Assembly: GCF_023283535.1 (NCBI RefSeq)
Contig: NZ_JAKILT010000042.1
Location: forward strand, 1 to 45,770
Source: Shewanella sairae
Lineage (GTDB): Bacteria; Pseudomonadota; Gammaproteobacteria; Enterobacterales; Shewanellaceae
Reading direction: 5' to 3'
DNA: 45,770 nucleotides
The notes under the pieces are model-generated. The model made no database searches. It saw nothing but the letters and a program-made list of their open reading frames with translations, and had not been told where the DNA came from. This document shows positions 7,928 to 17,491 of the stretch, piece by piece. Within the stretch, counting starts at the first letter, position 1. The number at the start of each line of letters is the position of its first letter. Position numbers and translations under genes: made by a program.

Positions 7928-9390
7928 TGAACAATAATACTTCTCTAGCCCAAGCAACTAATAAGCAGGCAACTCATAAGCCAACAAGCTTCAAAGCTCC
8001 CATGCTGAAAGCTTTGGCTTTGGCTTGGGCTTCTCTCCCATTGGCATTTGTGGCTAATGCCCATGATATGCTACCGGCAAAAGCACAAACTCAGCCGATA
8101 CTGTTTACCAATGCAACGGTACATACGGTAACCGATGGCGTGATGCTAGAAAGCGATGTACTGGTTATCGACGGTAACATTATCGCGGTAGGACAAGATC
8201 TCGATAAGTCTCTAGCGAGCAACTCTTTAGCAAGTCAGTCTAATGCCGACACAGATCCTGCGACAATACAGCAAACTTCAACAACTAATCCCGGTTACTC
8301 TGCGCAACTGAGCGATGTAACAATTGCTGACGTGCAAGTTATTGATGCGACCAATAAGCACTTGTATCCTGGACTCATTGCACTCGATACCACCATGGGG
8401 CTTGTGGAAGTTGAAATGATGCGTCCAAGTAATGATGCTTACGAAGTGGGCTTTATTAATCCGCAACTAGAGGCAATAACGGCATTTAATCCCGACTCAG
8501 AAATCATTCCGACGGTACGTGTAAATGGTATCACCCATGCACAAGTTGTCCCTCAAGGTGATGGTTTAGCGGGTCAATCGGCACTGGTTGCCATGGATAG
8601 CTGGACGATTGAAGATGCGTTAGTTCAATCTAACCAGCAATTTCACCTTTATTGGCCACACATACGTTGGCTATCGAAAGATACTGACAAACGCAAACAG
8701 CAATTAGCCGATCTGCAAAGCCGAATCGATGCAGTCTCACGCGCTTTTGAAGATGGGCAGCGATACCAGCTTGCTCAGCAAGCGGGTAAACTGAAAAAAA
8801 TCGACCTTCGTTGGCAAGCACTTGCCCCCTTGTATGAAGGTAATGCGCAGTTATTTGTCCATGCCCAGTCACAGCAACAAATTGAGCAAGCGATCGCGTT
8901 AGCTAAGCAATACCATTTTAAGCTTGTTATTGTTGGCGGTTATGATGCTTGGCGCATTGCCAGTGCTTTGGCTGAAATCGATGCCAAGGTTATCTATAAC
9001 CAGACTCTTGCCCTGCCAAAGCGCAAAGATGAGCCAATCGATCTCGCCTTTAAAATTCCGGCATTGCTTAAGCAAGCGCAAGTGCCTTTTGCTATCGGCT
9101 TTTCATCTGATTGGAATAGCCGTAACCTGCCCTTTGCTGCTGGGCAAAGCGTTGCCTATGGTTTAACAAAGCAAGAGGCACTGCAAAGTATTACTTTAGA
9201 TGCGGCAAAAATATTAGATATTGACGATATGGGCGCGATTGCTTCAGGCTTTAAAGCTAATATCATTGTTGCTACGGGCGATATATTAGATCCTATGCAG
9301 GCTGGAATTGAGTCTATCTTTATTGATGGCCGTAAAATTGATTTGAATAATCGTCATCAACAGCTTTATCAAAAGTATCTAAAGCGCTAG
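7927..9390 (+). CDS. exported amidohydrolase-like protein lacking the HxH motif
   Basis: The ATG at 7927 overlaps the preceding stop by one base, and this coupling decides the start, giving 487 residues. A longer reading frame from 7870 has no support. A signal sequence follows an unusually long polar N-terminus (hydrophobic core near 27-44, ending FVANAHD). The amidohydrolase fold is suggested by the opening NATVHTVTDGVML, by LYPGLIALD and by the C-terminal ALQSITLDAAKIL and ANIIVATGDILDP segments. At the site where HxH should follow, the sequence is ALDTTMG, so metal-dependent hydrolysis by this subunit is doubtful. A polar low-complexity insert occurs near 95-125. It probably works with, or stabilises, the 1014-residue neighbour. 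The pairing is inference from coupling. Confidence 0.85.
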   Translation: MNNNTSLAQATNKQATHKPTSFKAPMLKALALAWASLPLAFVANAHDMLPAKAQTQPILFTNATVHTVTDGVMLESDVLVIDGNIIAVGQDLDKSLASNSLASQSNADTDPATIQQTSTTNPGYSAQLSDVTIADVQVIDATNKHLYPGLIALDTTMGLVEVEMMRPSNDAYEVGFINPQLEAITAFNPDSEIIPTVRVNGITHAQVVPQGDGLAGQSALVAMDSWTIEDALVQSNQQFHLYWPHIRWLSKDTDKRKQQLADLQSRIDAVSRAFEDGQRYQLAQQAGKLKKIDLRWQALAPLYEGNAQLFVHAQSQQQIEQAIALAKQYHFKLVIVGGYDAWRIASALAEIDAKVIYNQTLALPKRKDEPIDLAFKIPALLKQAQVPFAIGFSSDWNSRNLPFAAGQSVAYGLTKQEALQSITLDAAKILDIDDMGAIASGFKANIIVATGDILDPMQAGIESIFIDGRKIDLNNRHQQLYQKYLKR

Positions 9391-9427
9391 AATTTCTAAC
9401 TAATAGCGCAATAAACATAAATCCTTT

Positions 9428-9457
9428 AAAAAAGTGCTCTTAATGAGCACTTTTTTA
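9428..9457 (+). terminator. intrinsic terminator after the amidohydrolase pair
   Basis: Stem GTGCTC/GAGCAC extended by A and T runs, TTAAT loop, then a T-rich tail. It closes the two-gene operon. Confidence 0.9.
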
Positions 9458-9511
9458 TTTAACGTTTTCAACCACTGCTCCCAATCATTACAATAATATA
9501 GGCTCGCAATA

Positions 9512-9895
9512 ATGAAATACTTACTACCATCAGCTTTTCTCTTAATGCTTAGCGGTTGCGCCGGTGATTACGCCTTTAACAGTAACTTGGACAGCGATGC
9601 GATTAATGACTATTTCAAGGCATCAGACGTCACCGTTTATGAAGGCACGTTGCAACCTATTGGCCCATTTGAAATAAAAGGCTTAGTTGAGGGAGAAACC
9701 TGCCAGATTTCTCAAAATGATGCACCTGCGTCTATTGTTGAAGCGCGTACTATTGCTCGCCGCGCCGCCGCAGATAAACAAGCCAACGGTCTAGTTATCA
9801 AGAATTGTTTGCTGATTGAAGAAGCAAGCCCAAATTGTGTTAGCCGCGCACTATGCGTTGGTCAGGCAATTGTCACCACTAACAACCCACAGTAA
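9512..9895 (+). CDS. rcsF: outer-membrane lipoprotein RcsF
   Basis: RcsF senses envelope damage and activates the Rcs phosphorelay. The 127-residue product has a lipoprotein signal with lipobox LSGC (lipidated Cys16). Residue +2 is Ala, consistent with outer-membrane sorting. Four further cysteines (64, 99, 109, 115) fit the two disulfides of the RcsF core, and the alternating small-residue segment around 75-97 (EARTIARRAAADKQANG) is typical. Gene context rcsF-trmO-proS is the same as in E. coli, which strengthens the call. The other Rcs components are not in this window. Confidence 0.9.
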   Translation: MKYLLPSAFLLMLSGCAGDYAFNSNLDSDAINDYFKASDVTVYEGTLQPIGPFEIKGLVEGETCQISQNDAPASIVEARTIARRAAADKQANGLVIKNCLLIEEASPNCVSRALCVGQAIVTTNNPQ

Positions 9896-9925
9896 TTTTA
9901 TTTACTGATTTTAGAAGTAACCTAA

Positions 9926-10684
9926 ATGTCTTTTAATAGCCAAATTCAAGCCGTGGCATATTGCCGCACTCCTTATAAACAAAAGTTTGGTATTCCCAGA
10001 CAGCCAGGGCTTGTTAGTGCTGCTCGCGGTTTTGTTGAGCTAGCCCCGCCATTTAACCAAATTGATGCGGTGAGAGGATTAGAGCAATACTCACACTTAT
10101 GGTTACTTTTCTGCTTTCATGAAAACCTCGCCGCAGGTTGGAAAACCACAGTGCGTCCACCAAGGCTAGGCGGTAATGAAAAACTGGGCGTATTTGCAAC
10201 CCGCTCAACGTTTCGACCAAATGGTATTGGGCAGTCAGTGGTTAAGTTGCACGCAGTGCATACCCATAACGGTAAAGTCAGCCTTGAGATCTCAGGCATG
10301 GACTTGCTCGATGGCACGCCAATTATTGATATTAAACCTTATATTCCCTTTTCAGATTCGATTGAGAATGCTCAAGGGGGCATTGCTCAAGACGCGCCAG
10401 GGTTAGCCAATGTGTACTTTAATGAGCAAGCGCAAGTTCAGCTTACAAAGTATCAGCAAAATCCAGCTTACCCGCGCCTTGCAGAATTGATTGAAGGTGT
10501 TTTAGCGCAAGACCCCCGTCCGGCTTATAAAAAGGCCAAAGCCGATCCTAAATTGTACCAAGTAGCTTTATACGATTTGGATATTCTATGGGTTATCACC
10601 GAGCAAGGCATTGAGGTCACTGAACTGCGTCCATCAACGATCGGCAAAGATTGTCAATCTGACCAGTCGACAGCACAGAGTTAA
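9926..10684 (+). CDS. trmO: tRNA (adenine-N6)-methyltransferase TrmO
   Basis: TrmO (TsaA/YaeB family) uses S-adenosylmethionine to methylate t6A37 of threonine tRNA to m6t6A. At 252 residues it is full length. The beta-barrel signature LGVFATRSTFRPNGIG lies at 87-102 and DIKPYIP at about 135-141. The C-terminal region also follows the family, with AYKKAKADPKLYQVALYDLD-like residues. It lies 30 bases after rcsF and about 10 bases before the acyltransferase gene, so it is probably cotranscribed with both. The flanking rcsF and proS genes match the enterobacterial arrangement. Confidence 0.95.
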   Translation: MSFNSQIQAVAYCRTPYKQKFGIPRQPGLVSAARGFVELAPPFNQIDAVRGLEQYSHLWLLFCFHENLAAGWKTTVRPPRLGGNEKLGVFATRSTFRPNGIGQSVVKLHAVHTHNGKVSLEISGMDLLDGTPIIDIKPYIPFSDSIENAQGGIAQDAPGLANVYFNEQAQVQLTKYQQNPAYPRLAELIEGVLAQDPRPAYKKAKADPKLYQVALYDLDILWVITEQGIEVTELRPSTIGKDCQSDQSTAQS

Positions 10685-10693
10685 GTACAGCCT

Positions 10694-11326
10694 ATGCAAC
10701 AGCCACCTGCAATCAATAAGCCCGATTACCAAACTCAGCATAAAAAGCGTTTGTCTTATATGCCTTGGCTTTATTTCTCGCTAAAAGATAAACACCTTGA
10801 GTGGGCAAAGCCTTGGCAAGATGAAGTTCAAGCGCATTTTAGTGCAGTTGAAACCGTCAGTATTGGCGAGCGTTGCTTTGTTGCACCAGAAGCTAATTTA
10901 TTTGCTGAGCCAGGGCGTAATATTATTATCGGCGCGCAGTGTATGATTGCCGCTGATAGTTTTTTACATGGGCCGATCACCTTAGGCAATGAAGTAGCTA
11001 TTAATCATGGTTGCTCCCTTGACGGTGGCCGCCACGGTATCAACATAGGTAATCAAACTCGGATTGCTAACCATGTCACCATTTATGCCTTTAATCACGG
11101 TATGGCGCCAGACATGCCAATCTACCAACAAGCCTCAAACTCTAAAGGTGTGGTGATTGGTGAAGACGTATGGATCGGCGCCCAAGCAGGTATTGTAGAT
11201 GGTGTCACCATAGGTAATCATGCGGTTATTGGTATGGGTGCTATTGTGACTAAAGATGTGGCTGATTATGCCATCGTTGCCGGCAACCCAGCTCGTGTCA
11301 TAGGCGATAGACGCGACAAAGCCTAA
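10694..11326 (+). CDS. hexapeptide-repeat acyltransferase (LacA/Maa/NodL-like)
   Basis: A 210-residue left-handed beta-helix acyltransferase. Hexapeptide repeats (for example IGAQCM, LGNEVA, IGNQTR, IGEDVW, IGNHAV) run from about residue 55 to 195. The carboxy-terminal GNPARVIGDR is the typical end of acetyl-CoA dependent O-acetyltransferases of the maltose/galactoside acetyltransferase group. A histidine in NHVTIYAFNHG near 130 is a candidate catalytic residue. The acceptor is unknown. The gene follows trmO by about 9 bases and precedes proS by about 190 bases; E. coli has no such gene at this locus, so it is a lineage-specific insertion in a conserved neighbourhood. Confidence 0.85.
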   Translation: MQQPPAINKPDYQTQHKKRLSYMPWLYFSLKDKHLEWAKPWQDEVQAHFSAVETVSIGERCFVAPEANLFAEPGRNIIIGAQCMIAADSFLHGPITLGNEVAINHGCSLDGGRHGINIGNQTRIANHVTIYAFNHGMAPDMPIYQQASNSKGVVIGEDVWIGAQAGIVDGVTIGNHAVIGMGAIVTKDVADYAIVAGNPARVIGDRRDKA

Positions 11327-11513
11327 TATCCTCCAGTTTAAGTGGCTTATTTTTTAGCAATAGGCCACTGCTTTTTGACTCATAAAATCCAGCTCGCCTG
11401 CCTCCAATTCCTTTTAAAGCGAATAAAAACCACCAATTCACTCAATCCGTAGGTGACAGAACCACTACAAGTGATAAAATAGCGCCCATTCAACTCAAAT
11501 TTGGACACCGGTA

Positions 11514-13226
11514 ATGCGCGTAAGCAAGTACCTGCTATCAACTCAAAAAGAAACTCCTGCAAACGCAGAAGTCGTTAGTCATCAGTTAATGTTACGTGCG
11601 GGTATGATCCGTCGTAACGCATCAGGCTTATACAGCTGGTTGCCGACAGGTTTACGTGTACTACGTAAAATCGAAGCGATTGTTCGTGAAGAAATGAACA
11701 AAGCCGGCTCGGTTGAAATTCTTATGCCTATGGTTCAGCCTGCCGATCTTTGGGTTGAAACGGGTCGTTTTGACAAGTTTGGTCCTGAACTACTTCGTTT
11801 CCAAGACCGTCACAACCGTGACTTCGTACTAGGCCCAACTCACGAAGAAGTCATCACTGACATCGTGCGTAAAGAGGTTAACTCATACAAGCAGTTACCA
11901 CTTAACCTATACCAAATCCAAACCAAATTCCGTGACGAAGTTCGTCCACGTTTTGGTGTAATGCGTTCACGTGAATTCTTGATGAAAGATGCATACTCTT
12001 TCCATATCGATCAAGAAACCATGAACGAAACTTATGAAGCGATGTTCCAAGCTTATTGCAACATCCTAGAGCGTTTAGGTCTAGCATTCCGCCCAGTTAT
12101 GGCTGATACCGGTTCTATCGGTGGTAGCTTGTCGCACGAATTCCACGTGTTAGCTAACAGCGGTGAAGACTTAATTGCTTACTCTACTGAAAGCGATTAC
12201 GCAGCAAACATTGAAAAATGTGAAGCGCCAATGCCAACTGAAACACGTCAAGCCGCGACTAGCGAAATGACATTAGTTGACACGCCAAACGCTAAAACGA
12301 TTGCTGAACTTGTTGAGCAACACGGTATTGCGATTGAGAAAACAGTAAAAACACTTATCGTTAAAGGTTCGACTGAAGAAGCGCCACTAGTGGCTATCGT
12401 TATTCGTGGTGACCACGAGCTAAACGAAGTGAAAGCTGAAAAAATTGACGCGGTATTAGCACCATTTGAGTTTGCTGACGAAGCGGCTATCCGTGATGCA
12501 GTCGGTGCTGGCACCGGCTCTATTGGTCCAGTTGGTCTAAACATGCCTGTATTTGTTGACCACAGCGTTAGCATCATGAGCGACTTTGGCGCTGGTGCAA
12601 ACGAAGATGGCAAGCACTACTTCGGTATCAACTGGGAGCGCGATCTTCCAGAAGCGGCAGCATTCGATCTACGTAACATTATCGAAGGTGAGCCTAGCCC
12701 ATGTGGTAAAGGTACGATTGCCCTACTTCGCGGTATCGAAGTGGGTCATATCTTCCAGTTAGGCACTAACTACTCAGAAGCGATGAACGCCAACGTACTA
12801 GACCAGAACGGTAAGTCACAGACGCTACTTATGGGTTGTTACGGTGTAGGCGTAAGCCGCATGGTTGCTGCAGCAATTGAGCAGAACAACGATGACCGCG
12901 GTATTATCTGGCCAGAAGCGATTGCACCGTTCACAGTTGGTATTTTGCCAATGAACATGCACAAGTCGCATCGCGTTAAAGATATCGCTGAGCAGCTTTA
13001 CCAAGATCTAAACGACGCTGGCATCGAAGTGATGTTTGATGATCGTAAAGAGCGTCCAGGTGTAATGTTTGCTGATATGGAGCTTATCGGTATTCCACAT
13101 GTAGTGGTTATTGGTGATCGTAACATCGACAACGGTATGTTCGAATATAAGAACCGTCGTACTGGTGAGAAGCAAGATATTCCACTAGACCAAATCGTTG
13201 AGTTCTTAAAAGCGCAACAAGCTTAA
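11514..13226 (+). CDS. proS: prolyl-tRNA synthetase, bacterial editing type
   Basis: Class II synthetase that charges tRNA-Pro with proline. At 570 residues it is almost the E. coli length. The catalytic core includes GPTHEE near 107-112, motif 2 from about 138 to 160 ([17 protein letters not shown]) and motif 3 around 444-452 (GVGVSRMVA). Between motifs 2 and 3, about 230-400, is the INS/YbaK-like editing domain that clears alanyl-tRNA-Pro, with the conserved lysine region VKTLIVKG. Codon use (many CGT, GGT, AAC) suggests high expression. It has a terminator at 13274-13304. Confidence 0.98.
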   Translation: MRVSKYLLSTQKETPANAEVVSHQLMLRAGMIRRNASGLYSWLPTGLRVLRKIEAIVREEMNKAGSVEILMPMVQPADLWVETGRFDKFGPELLRFQDRHNRDFVLGPTHEEVITDIVRKEVNSYKQLPLNLYQIQTKFRDEVRPRFGVMRSREFLMKDAYSFHIDQETMNETYEAMFQAYCNILERLGLAFRPVMADTGSIGGSLSHEFHVLANSGEDLIAYSTESDYAANIEKCEAPMPTETRQAATSEMTLVDTPNAKTIAELVEQHGIAIEKTVKTLIVKGSTEEAPLVAIVIRGDHELNEVKAEKIDAVLAPFEFADEAAIRDAVGAGTGSIGPVGLNMPVFVDHSVSIMSDFGAGANEDGKHYFGINWERDLPEAAAFDLRNIIEGEPSPCGKGTIALLRGIEVGHIFQLGTNYSEAMNANVLDQNGKSQTLLMGCYGVGVSRMVAAAIEQNNDDRGIIWPEAIAPFTVGILPMNMHKSHRVKDIAEQLYQDLNDAGIEVMFDDRKERPGVMFADMELIGIPHVVVIGDRNIDNGMFEYKNRRTGEKQDIPLDQIVEFLKAQQA

Positions 13227-13273
13227 TGGCTCGATAAGCTAGAGCACTCAGGTGTAATAGCTTACAAGCTGAT

Positions 13274-13304
13274 AAAAACGCCGATGATTTCATCGGCGTT
13301 TTTT
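13274..13304 (+). terminator. intrinsic terminator after proS
   Basis: Stem ACGCCGATG/CATCGGCGT with A and T tracts and an ATTT loop; about 50 bases after the proS stop. Confidence 0.9.
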
Positions 13305-13460
13305 ATGTCCAAATTTTAACACCCTTCAATAATACCAATTAGTATAGGCAGACGAATATTTTTTGACTTTTTCTTGAACAAGCCAGCTGAGTCACATATG
13401 CTGAAATTAACAGCAAGATTATAAATACATTGTATTTTTCAAACGATAAGGAGCGTCGAA

Positions 13461-14585
13461 TTGTCAAAAAAAACGGCGTTAGTACTAGGGGGCGGTGGCG
13501 CGCGAGCAGCCTATCAAATAGGCGTGCTTAAGGCGATTGTGCAGTTTTACCCACGTAACCATGGTATTCCTTTTAAAATCGTCTGTGGCACTTCTGCTGG
13601 CGCAATAAACGCGACTTCAATTGCAACTCATGCCTCTTGCTTTCATTTAGGAGTGCGTAAACTCGAATGGGTTTGGCGCCATATCCATGCTAAAAAGGTC
13701 TACCATGCATCTATCGGTGGTGTATTAAAGCACCTGAGTAAAATGGGCCTTAAAGGTCTGCAAAGTAATGGCGCCTCCAGTACTGCTGGTAGCTTATTTA
13801 ATAGCGACCCATTGCGTCATCTGCTAAACAATTTAATCAGCTTTGAGCGCATCGATCGCAATATTAATAGCGGCGCATTGGAAGCGGTGAGCTTAGATAC
13901 CTCTTGTTATAATAACTCACGCTCAGTCACCTTTTTTCAAGCCAATGCGCATATTGATAACTGGCAAAGAGCAAGGCGCCATGGCGTACGTACTCGGCTT
14001 AATACCGACCACTTATTAGCAAGCTCAGCCATTCCGATGGTCTTTCCTTCAATACGCTTAAATCAAGAATATTATGGTGATGGCTCAGTGCATCAGCTGG
14101 CGCCTCTTAGCGGCCCTATTCACCTAGGCGCTGATAAAATTATGGTGATTAACCTTGAGAGCCCGCACAAGGTACAAGCCAAAGAGCTAAATCATCACCC
14201 CAAAACAGCAACCATTGCAGGCCACTTGCTGGATACGATTTTCTCTGACACGCTAAATAGTGACCTTGAGAGGCTTGAGCGGATCAACAGCACTCTTGAG
14301 CTTATTCCAGAGAAGAGCCGAGAAAAACTGGCCTTAAAGCGCATTGAAACCTTAGTGATAAAACCCAGTGAAGATCTAAGTGCAATGGCGTCACGCTACT
14401 TTGAAGATATGCCTTTTGCCATCAAAATGATGTTAAGAGCGTTGGGGATAAATGAGCATTCAGACTCGAGTATTGTGTCATACCTGCTGTTTGAGCAAGG
14501 CTATTGCAGCGCCTTAATTGAACTGGGTTATCAAGATGCCATGTGCCAGATTGATGATATAAAAAGCTTTTTCGATATTCGTTAG
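13461..14585 (+). CDS. patatin-like phospholipase
   Basis: A 374-residue patatin-family lipid acyl hydrolase with a Ser-Asp dyad. The oxyanion loop GGGGAR is at 10-15, the nucleophile elbow GTSAG at 43-47 (Ser45) and the catalytic Asp in DGS at 207-209. The start is TTG at 13461, chosen because TAAGGAG lies exactly 7 bases upstream and the domain begins at once (SKKTALVLGGGG). No signal peptide is seen, so it is probably cytoplasmic or peripheral to the inner membrane. It is closest in layout to the RssA/NTE-type group; the substrate is not known. The last four bases overlap the convergent esterase gene. Confidence 0.92.
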   Translation: MSKKTALVLGGGGARAAYQIGVLKAIVQFYPRNHGIPFKIVCGTSAGAINATSIATHASCFHLGVRKLEWVWRHIHAKKVYHASIGGVLKHLSKMGLKGLQSNGASSTAGSLFNSDPLRHLLNNLISFERIDRNINSGALEAVSLDTSCYNNSRSVTFFQANAHIDNWQRARRHGVRTRLNTDHLLASSAIPMVFPSIRLNQEYYGDGSVHQLAPLSGPIHLGADKIMVINLESPHKVQAKELNHHPKTATIAGHLLDTIFSDTLNSDLERLERINSTLELIPEKSREKLALKRIETLVIKPSEDLSAMASRYFEDMPFAIKMMLRALGINEHSDSSIVSYLLFEQGYCSALIELGYQDAMCQIDDIKSFFDIR

Positions 14586-15295
14586 CCTTTAGCCTTTATC
14601 AGTAAAGCTGCGGCGCTTTTTCCCCAATCTTGATAAATTAGCTCTCCGGGGTGAAAGCCATCTGTTGCCATTGCGCTAGCATCAAGCTGATGACCAAAAT
14701 CGAGCAACGTAAAACCTTGATCCTTTGCAGCAACGTTTTCCAAATAGCGATTAAACTCATTGCTACGCTTACCTAAAAACCAGCGTAGCGGTTGTGGTAG
14801 CACAGGAAAGTCGCCCATTGGCGGCACTCGGGTTAATATCAACGTTTGGCAATTAGCCTTAGTCACAAGCAAATCAATTAATGCCCTTTGTTGCTCAATC
14901 CAGCGCTTTGCTGACAGCGGACTGAGTACATCATTCACCCCAAGCGACACCACTACCGCATCAAAGTGCAAAGACGGCGTAGCACTTAAGCTTCGCTGCA
15001 ACATGTTGATCGCCCTCTGCGTGTTGTAACCAGATTTAGCCAGTAGCTGCCAATTAACTTGGTAGTGAGGCGATAATTCACCGACCAGCGTGCCGCTAAG
15101 CGCTTGCTGTTGATACTCAACCCCTACGCCTGCAGCCGCAGAGTCGCCAAAGATTAACAACGATAAGTTTTCACCAGAGCCTGAAACTCCCGCACGAGGG
15201 CCTGCAGCCTCAGGCAATCTTGGGGTGTTTTGTTTGACCCTTTTGCCCTGTAAAAACAGCCAAGGAGCCAGTATGATAAAAACCAAATAATGCAT
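14582..15295 (-). CDS. SGNH-fold arylesterase/lysophospholipase (TesA-like)
   Basis: A 237-residue GDSL/SGNH hydrolase. Block I GDSAAAG starts at 50 (nucleophile Ser52), the oxyanion Asn is in GVND at 119-122, and Asp212/His215 are in DGFHP. An N-terminal hydrophobic stretch (1-17) looks like an uncleaved anchor or signal segment, followed by a Pro/Gly-rich linker to about 42, suggesting action on the periplasmic side. It follows the Kef-type gene by 42 bases, so it may be cotranscribed. It converges on the patatin gene with a 4-base overlap of stop codons and no terminator between them. Substrate unknown. Confidence 0.9.
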   Translation of the reverse strand: MHYLVFIILAPWLFLQGKRVKQNTPRLPEAAGPRAGVSGSGENLSLLIFGDSAAAGVGVEYQQQALSGTLVGELSPHYQVNWQLLAKSGYNTQRAINMLQRSLSATPSLHFDAVVVSLGVNDVLSPLSAKRWIEQQRALIDLLVTKANCQTLILTRVPPMGDFPVLPQPLRWFLGKRSNEFNRYLENVAAKDQGFTLLDFGHQLDASAMATDGFHPGELIYQDWGKSAAALLIKAKG

Positions 15296-15337
15296 AATGG
15301 TATAATCTCTCCTTGAGCGTTTTCATACAGTTCAGCG

Positions 15338-17287
15338 TTAGCCTTGCAGTAAAAATATCTCGGCCTTTTCAATACGTCTAGGCTTACCCAGTAATATTAA
15401 AATATCGCCAGACTTAATCAGCCAATCAAGCTCAGGGCTTTCGACTTCTGCGCCCGAACGTCGAACCGCCCTTAATTCAACGCGTAGTTTATCCCAAGGA
15501 ATATCCGCTAAAGTTAACCCCACAGCGTTTGCGCCTTTAGGCAAGGCTACCGCGTGCAATAACTCCAAGGTAAAATCGGTTTCAGCACCTGAGAAGAAAC
15601 CATGCAGATATTGGTAATGGTTACGCCGCTCTATTTCAAGTCGCTTTAATATCCGCGCTAACGGCACACCACATTGATACAAGACTTGAGATACCAACAT
15701 TAGGCTACCTTCTAGCGTTTCAGGTATAACCTGACTCGCGCCCGCCTCTTCTAATGCTTCCATACCTGAGTCATCACGAGTACGTACTAAAATTTTAGCC
15801 TCTGGAGCTAATTGGCGACAAAGCGGCAAAACCTCTTCTAAGATCCGCTCGCTACTAAAGGTAATGACAATCAACTTAGCATCGCGGACCTTTGCCTGCT
15901 TTAAAATACTTCTTTTGCACACGTCACCAAAATACACAGGCTCCCCTGCTGCTCTCGCCTCTGATACCCGAGTAGGATCCAGGTCGAGCACCAAATAAGG
16001 TATCGCTTCGGTTTTCATAAAACGTGCAATCGTTTGCCCTACACGGCCATAGCCTAAGATAAGCACTAAATCGTCTTTGGCATCTACCGAAACATTTAAC
16101 GGTTCACTGGTATCTTTTTTAGGTTTAAGACCTTGCAGCCTTCTAGCAATATCCACACTGTGGCGCACAAGCCAAGGCGCAAGCGCCATCGAAAGCACAG
16201 CAACCATCACTAAAGTTGTACTGGTTTTATTGTCCAACAATTGATAATTCACCGCTAAAGCGAGTACTACAAAGCTAAATTCACCCACCTGAGCTAGACT
16301 CAGGGCGGTGGCGACTGAAGAGCGAAAAGATTCTTTGGCAACTTTAAGAAGAGAAAAAATAACGAGGGCTTTACCTAGAATCACCGCGATAAGAATTAAG
16401 ATTATTTGCCACCAGAATTGTGCCACCAATTGAAAGTCGAGCAACATCCCGATAGAGATAAAAAACAATCCCATCAATAAGTCTCTAAACGGTCTAATAT
16501 CGGCCTCAAGCTGCCTACGGTACTGGCTTTCTCCAAGTAACATACCAGCCATAAACGCCCCAAGCGCCATAGACAAGCCCAGCCACTGGGTTATTGCTCC
16601 CGTAACCAATGCGACCACTAAGGTAGAAAGAACGAATAACTCATTGGAGCGGGACCGCGCCACTTCATCAAATAACTTCGGCAGAGCCCACTTACCGAAG
16701 GCCATTAGGGCGATAAAAGCGAGTACGCCTTTGAGTAAGGCATAGACCACGTCATTCCATAGCAGCGCTTCGCCATCGCTGGCAAGTAAAGGCAGTAAGA
16801 TAAGTAGTGGCACGACTGCAATATCTTGAAATAACAGCACACTAACTGAGAGTTCGCCATGCCTGCGCCGCAGCCAGCCTTGTTCATTTAATAGCTTTAA
16901 CACAATCGCAGTAGAAGATAATGCAATGGCAGCGCCCACCACTACTGATTCAGTTAAAGTGAGATTACATAATAGCGCTATGCCCATACTGAGCATGGTA
17001 GTCACCACAACCTGAGCACTACCTAAGCCAAATACCGTACGGCGCATTGCCCATAATCTTGGCAGAGAAAACTCAAGACCTAGGCTGAACATCAACAGCA
17101 CAACACCCAGCTCTGCAACCGACTGCATTTGATGCTGAGTAAACCAATGGAAGCCACTAGGACCACTTATTACGCCTGTTACCAAGTAAGCCAAAATCGC
17201 AGGCAGCCCCGCGCGCCGTAAAATTGCAATCGACACGATAGCAATCACCAGCATCAGCAAAATTTGAATAAGAAAGCTGTGTTCCAT
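15338..17287 (-). CDS. Kef-type K+/cation:proton antiporter
   Basis: A CPA2-family antiporter with a C-terminal regulatory domain. The start ATG at 17287 is preferred over one 30 bases upstream because GGAGGA lies about 10 bases before it, giving 649 residues. A dozen or so membrane helices cover about 1-385. The RCK/TrkA-N Rossmann domain begins at VLILGYGRVGQ (near 410). A TrkA-C domain near 560-649 ends in GDILILLGKP. The domain set resembles KefB, KefC and YbaL; the glutathione-sensing features cannot be judged here, so no symbol is given. It is divergent from the GGDEF gene. Confidence 0.9.
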   Translation of the reverse strand: MEHSFLIQILLMLVIAIVSIAILRRAGLPAILAYLVTGVISGPSGFHWFTQHQMQSVAELGVVLLMFSLGLEFSLPRLWAMRRTVFGLGSAQVVVTTMLSMGIALLCNLTLTESVVVGAAIALSSTAIVLKLLNEQGWLRRRHGELSVSVLLFQDIAVVPLLILLPLLASDGEALLWNDVVYALLKGVLAFIALMAFGKWALPKLFDEVARSRSNELFVLSTLVVALVTGAITQWLGLSMALGAFMAGMLLGESQYRRQLEADIRPFRDLLMGLFFISIGMLLDFQLVAQFWWQIILILIAVILGKALVIFSLLKVAKESFRSSVATALSLAQVGEFSFVVLALAVNYQLLDNKTSTTLVMVAVLSMALAPWLVRHSVDIARRLQGLKPKKDTSEPLNVSVDAKDDLVLILGYGRVGQTIARFMKTEAIPYLVLDLDPTRVSEARAAGEPVYFGDVCKRSILKQAKVRDAKLIVITFSSERILEEVLPLCRQLAPEAKILVRTRDDSGMEALEEAGASQVIPETLEGSLMLVSQVLYQCGVPLARILKRLEIERRNHYQYLHGFFSGAETDFTLELLHAVALPKGANAVGLTLADIPWDKLRVELRAVRRSGAEVESPELDWLIKSGDILILLGKPRRIEKAEIFLLQG

Positions 17288-17491
17288 TGGCGCTATGTCC
17301 TCCTTAATCATCTGCATTTGTCAAAATGCCGACGCTCATTTATTCAACTCGGTTTACTAGAGAGTAACCTAATGACAAATAAAGACAAATATTATTACAT
17401 TACGTAACGGCATAGTTGTTGCATAAATAATTTAACAAGATTATTTAAAGTACGGTAAAACAATAGTGTTTGCCATAGGGAGTAACAAGCA

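Noticed and set aside
10117..10406. Additional genes overlapping trmO in other frames
   Set aside because: Shadow frames of a conserved gene without start signals.
17288..17317. Longer start for the Kef-type antiporter
   Set aside because: The GGAGGA ribosome binding site lies inside this extension and serves the ATG at 17287.
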